Below, piece by piece: positions 49,631 through 51,874 of a stretch of 51,874 nt of DNA. The stretch spans positions 1-51,874 of the forward strand of contig CAMDDZ010000037.1 of assembly GCA_945893145.1 (NCBI GenBank), read 5' to 3'. Positions within the stretch are counted from its first letter, which is position 1. Every line of letters begins with the position of its first letter. The notes below the pieces were generated by a model. It was not told the origin of the DNA and made no database searches. It saw only the letters and a program-made list of their open reading frames with translations. Source of the stretch: Rhodoplanes serenus. GTDB lineage: Bacteria; Pseudomonadota; Alphaproteobacteria; Rhizobiales; Xanthobacteraceae. The translations under genes and the position numbers were made by a program.

Positions 49631-51001
49631 CTAGCTGGCCTTGGAAGCGTTGTCATTCGGCCCGCGGAACCAGGCGCCAGCCGCAACCGCCGCGGCGATC
49701 ACAATGCCAAACGTCGCGAGCGCGACGCCGAGCGCCATGAACACCAGGGTGAGGTTGCCGGTCCAGCGCAGCATCAGCCAGCCGCCGGCGACCGCGATGA
49801 ACAGGCGGAACAGGCCCGCCAGCAGCGGCCATTTCAGCGCGCCGGCGCCTTGCGAGGCGAAGTAGAGCGCCATGCCGAGGCCGAAGAAGCCGTAAAACGG
49901 CCCGACCACGCGCAGGTAGGCGGAGCCCGCTTCGATCATCGCCGGATCGCGGTCGAACAGCGAGAGCCAGGCTGCGGGCGCAAGCGCCGCCGCGACGCCG
50001 ATTGCCTCGCATATCACGAAGCAGGTCCAGCCGCCGATCCAGGCCGCGCGCCTGGCACGGTCGCGCTGGCCCGCCCCGATGTTGGTGCCGACGAGCGCGA
50101 CCAGCGCGCCGCCGAACCCGAACGACAGCGGCACCAGCATGTATTCGAGCCGCGTGCCGACGCCATAGCCGGCAATCGCCGCCGCTCCGAACGCGCCGAC
50201 CAGGCCGGTGGTGAGTCCGATGGTGACGTTGGTCATCAGTGAGGTGAGCGAGGCCACCGCGCCGATGCGCAGGATGTCGCGAAACAGCGGCCAGCGCAGC
50301 TTGGTTTCGAGGAGCTTCGGCCGCACCACACCGCGTCCACTCCAGAGATAGAACGCAAACGCGAGCGTGCCGAGGCCGTAATAAGTCAGCAGGGCAAAGG
50401 CGCCGCCCGCGATACCGAGCCGCGGCACCGGGCCGAAGCCGAAGATCAACGCCGCCGACAGCGGCACCAGCAGCACGGCGCCGCCGACCGTTACGATCGC
50501 GGGGACGAAGGTGTTGCCGGTGCCCCGGATGACATTGGCGAGCGTATTGAACAGCCAGATCAGGATCACACCGGCGAACACGATGTTGGAATAGGCCAGC
50601 GCCGCAGCGAGCGAGCCTTCGCGCCCGCCGAGCACCGCATAAAGCCACGGCCCGCCCGCAAGCACCGCGACCGAGAAGAATGCCGCGCAGCCGAGCGCGA
50701 TCACCAGGGCGTGCGACACAGTGGCGTCGGCATCGTCGCGGCGGCCCGAGCCGAGTGCGCGCGCGATGGCGGAGGAGACGCCGCCGCCCATCGCACCGGC
50801 CGACATCATCTGCATCAGCATGAGGCCAGGAAACACCAGCGCCACGCCGGCGAGCGCATCGGTGCCGAGCATGCCGATGAAATAGGTCTCGATCAGGCCG
50901 GTCGAGGCCTGCACCGTGGTGGTGATAACGTTCGGGATCGCCAGCCGCAGCAACGTCGGCAGGATCGGAGCTTCCAGCAGAGCTTTGGTGCGGAGGTCCA
51001 A
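49631..51001 (-). CDS. MATE family efflux transporter
   Basis: The 456-residue protein has twelve hydrophobic helices in two MatE halves (ILPTLLRLAIPNVITTTVQA, then L-F-R-D-I-L-R-I-G-A-V-A-S-L-T-S). Such proteins export cationic drugs or metabolites by Na+ or H+ antiport; the substrate is unknown. The first start codon is TTG (51001), just after an in-frame stop; no ATG gives the usual N-terminus. It sits between ftsY and ispZ. Confidence 0.88.
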   Translation of the reverse strand: MDLRTKALLEAPILPTLLRLAIPNVITTTVQASTGLIETYFIGMLGTDALAGVALVFPGLMLMQMMSAGAMGGGVSSAIARALGSGRRDDADATVSHALVIALGCAAFFSVAVLAGGPWLYAVLGGREGSLAAALAYSNIVFAGVILIWLFNTLANVIRGTGNTFVPAIVTVGGAVLLVPLSAALIFGFGPVPRLGIAGGAFALLTYYGLGTLAFAFYLWSGRGVVRPKLLETKLRWPLFRDILRIGAVASLTSLMTNVTIGLTTGLVGAFGAAAIAGYGVGTRLEYMLVPLSFGFGGALVALVGTNIGAGQRDRARRAAWIGGWTCFVICEAIGVAAALAPAAWLSLFDRDPAMIEAGSAYLRVVGPFYGFFGLGMALYFASQGAGALKWPLLAGLFRLFIAVAGGWLMLRWTGNLTLVFMALGVALATFGIVIAAAVAAGAWFRGPNDNASKAS

Positions 51002-51025
51002 AATGATTCACTCAAATGAGCGCGG

Positions 51026-51874
51026 TTATTCGATTCCCGCAATCGCCTTGGCGAAATCCGTTGCCGCAAACGGTGCGAGATCGTCCACGCCCTCGCCCAC
51101 GCCGATGAAATGGATCGGCAATTTGAACTTCTGCGCGATGGCGACAAGGATACCGCCGCGCGCGGTGCCGTCGAGCTTGGTCATGACGAGACCGGTGACG
51201 CCTGCGATTTTCTGGAAAATCTCGACCTGCGACAACGCGTTCTGACCGACCGTGGCGTCGAGCACCAGCAGCACCGCATGCGGCGCCGTGGGCTCGACCT
51301 TCTTGATCACGCGGACGATCTTGTGAAGCTCGTCCATCAGCTCGGCACGGTTCTGCAGGCGGCCGGCTGTGTCGACGATCAGCACGTCGGCGCCATCGGC
51401 CTTCGCGGCGGTGAGCGCATCGAAGGCAAGCCCCGCCGCGTCCGAGCCCTGCTCGCGCGCCACCACCTTTGCGCCGGTGCGTGTGCCCCAGATTTTGAGC
51501 TGCTCGATCGCGGCGGCGCGGAACGTGTCACCGGCCGCGAGCATCACCTTGCGGCCTTCGGCTCCGAATTTCGCCGCGAGCTTGCCGATGGTGGTGGTCT
51601 TGCCGGAGCCATTCACCCCAGCAACCAGAATAACGAACGGCTTGGCGGCGCCGATGACCAACGGCTTCGCCACCGGTCCAAGGATTTTCTCCACTTCGGC
51701 CGCCACCACGGCCTTCACCTCATCGGCCGAGATCGCCTTGTCGTAGCGCCCTTCGCCGAGCGCGGCCGAGATCCTGCCCGCGGTCTCGACGCCGAGGTCG
51801 GCGCGAATCAACGTTTCCTCGATCTCTTCGATCAAGGCGGCGTCGAGCTTGCGCTTTGAAACGAGGTCGCTCAG
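51026..51874 (-). CDS. ftsY: Signal recognition particle receptor FtsY, N-terminus beyond the window
   Basis: FtsY is the GTPase that docks SRP-ribosome complexes at the membrane. The visible part (282 residues) has the N domain (RKLDAALIEEIEETLIRADLG), G1 G-V-N-G-S-G-K-T-T-T, D-T-F-R-A-A-A, D-T-A-G-R, T-K-L-D-G-T-A-R-G-G and G-V-G-E-G-V-D-D-L near the C-terminus. The frame remains open to the window edge at 51874, so the acidic A domain and start lie outside. Confidence 0.96.
   Translation of the reverse strand: MSDLVSKRKLDAALIEEIEETLIRADLGVETAGRISAALGEGRYDKAISADEVKAVVAAEVEKILGPVAKPLVIGAAKPFVILVAGVNGSGKTTTIGKLAAKFGAEGRKVMLAAGDTFRAAAIEQLKIWGTRTGAKVVAREQGSDAAGLAFDALTAAKADGADVLIVDTAGRLQNRAELMDELHKIVRVIKKVEPTAPHAVLLVLDATVGQNALSQVEIFQKIAGVTGLVMTKLDGTARGGILVAIAQKFKLPIHFIGVGEGVDDLAPFAATDFAKAIAGIE

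Overview
The window is a GC-rich chromosomal segment from an alphaproteobacterium of the order Hyphomicrobiales, probably near the Nitrobacteraceae/Xanthobacteraceae. This is inferred from the gene order ftsY - MATE - ispZ - ccmGDCBA - acnA, the order zapE - mdh - sucC - sucD - odhA - odhB - lpd, the family content (DUF2794, DUF1272, DUF1223, Bug-type binding proteins) and several dispersed palindromic repeats of a type common in those genomes. No rRNA, tRNA, CRISPR array or intact insertion sequence was found.

Layout. Positions 1-2340 are an AT-richer accessory patch carrying a tightly packed three-gene operon on the minus strand: a RusA-type nuclease, a nuclease-fold/HEPN fusion and a zinc-ribbon protein. 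This is the best candidate for an undescribed (possibly defence) system. Positions 2700-11080 hold a metabolic and transport patch: polysaccharide deacetylase, MFS and SugE/Gdx exporters, DMT transporter, RidA, DUF1989 protein, a Bug-type binding protein preceded by a sigma-54 promoter-like sequence and a palindrome, a flavin monooxygenase and a dihydroxyphthalate-decarboxylase-like protein. A theme of small nitrogen compounds is inferred, not proven.

Positions 11100-17300 carry priA, xerC, two membrane proteins and an SDR enzyme. Positions 17400-29900 are the TCA-cycle block on the minus strand: mdh, sucC, sucD, odhA, odhB and lpd, encoding malate dehydrogenase, succinyl-CoA synthetase and the 2-oxoglutarate dehydrogenase complex. 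Three oddities sit inside it: a PD-(D/E)XK-like gene spliced between odhB and lpd, a 75-residue membrane protein between sucC and sucD, and an outer-membrane protein pair of which one copy is broken by a single stop codon.

Positions 30000-42800 contain zapE, paired GNAT proteins, thpR, a tesA / ybbA / ybbP-like locus with an extra membrane protein, tandem Bax-inhibitor-1 proteins, and small conserved proteins. An orphan plus-strand terminator at 41933-41963 suggests an unannotated small RNA. Positions 43000-51874 hold acnA, the cytochrome c maturation operon ccmABCDG, and convergent to it ispZ, a MATE exporter and a partial ftsY.

Functions rest on motif recognition in translated sequence; no database search was run. 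GC statements are visual impressions, not calculations.
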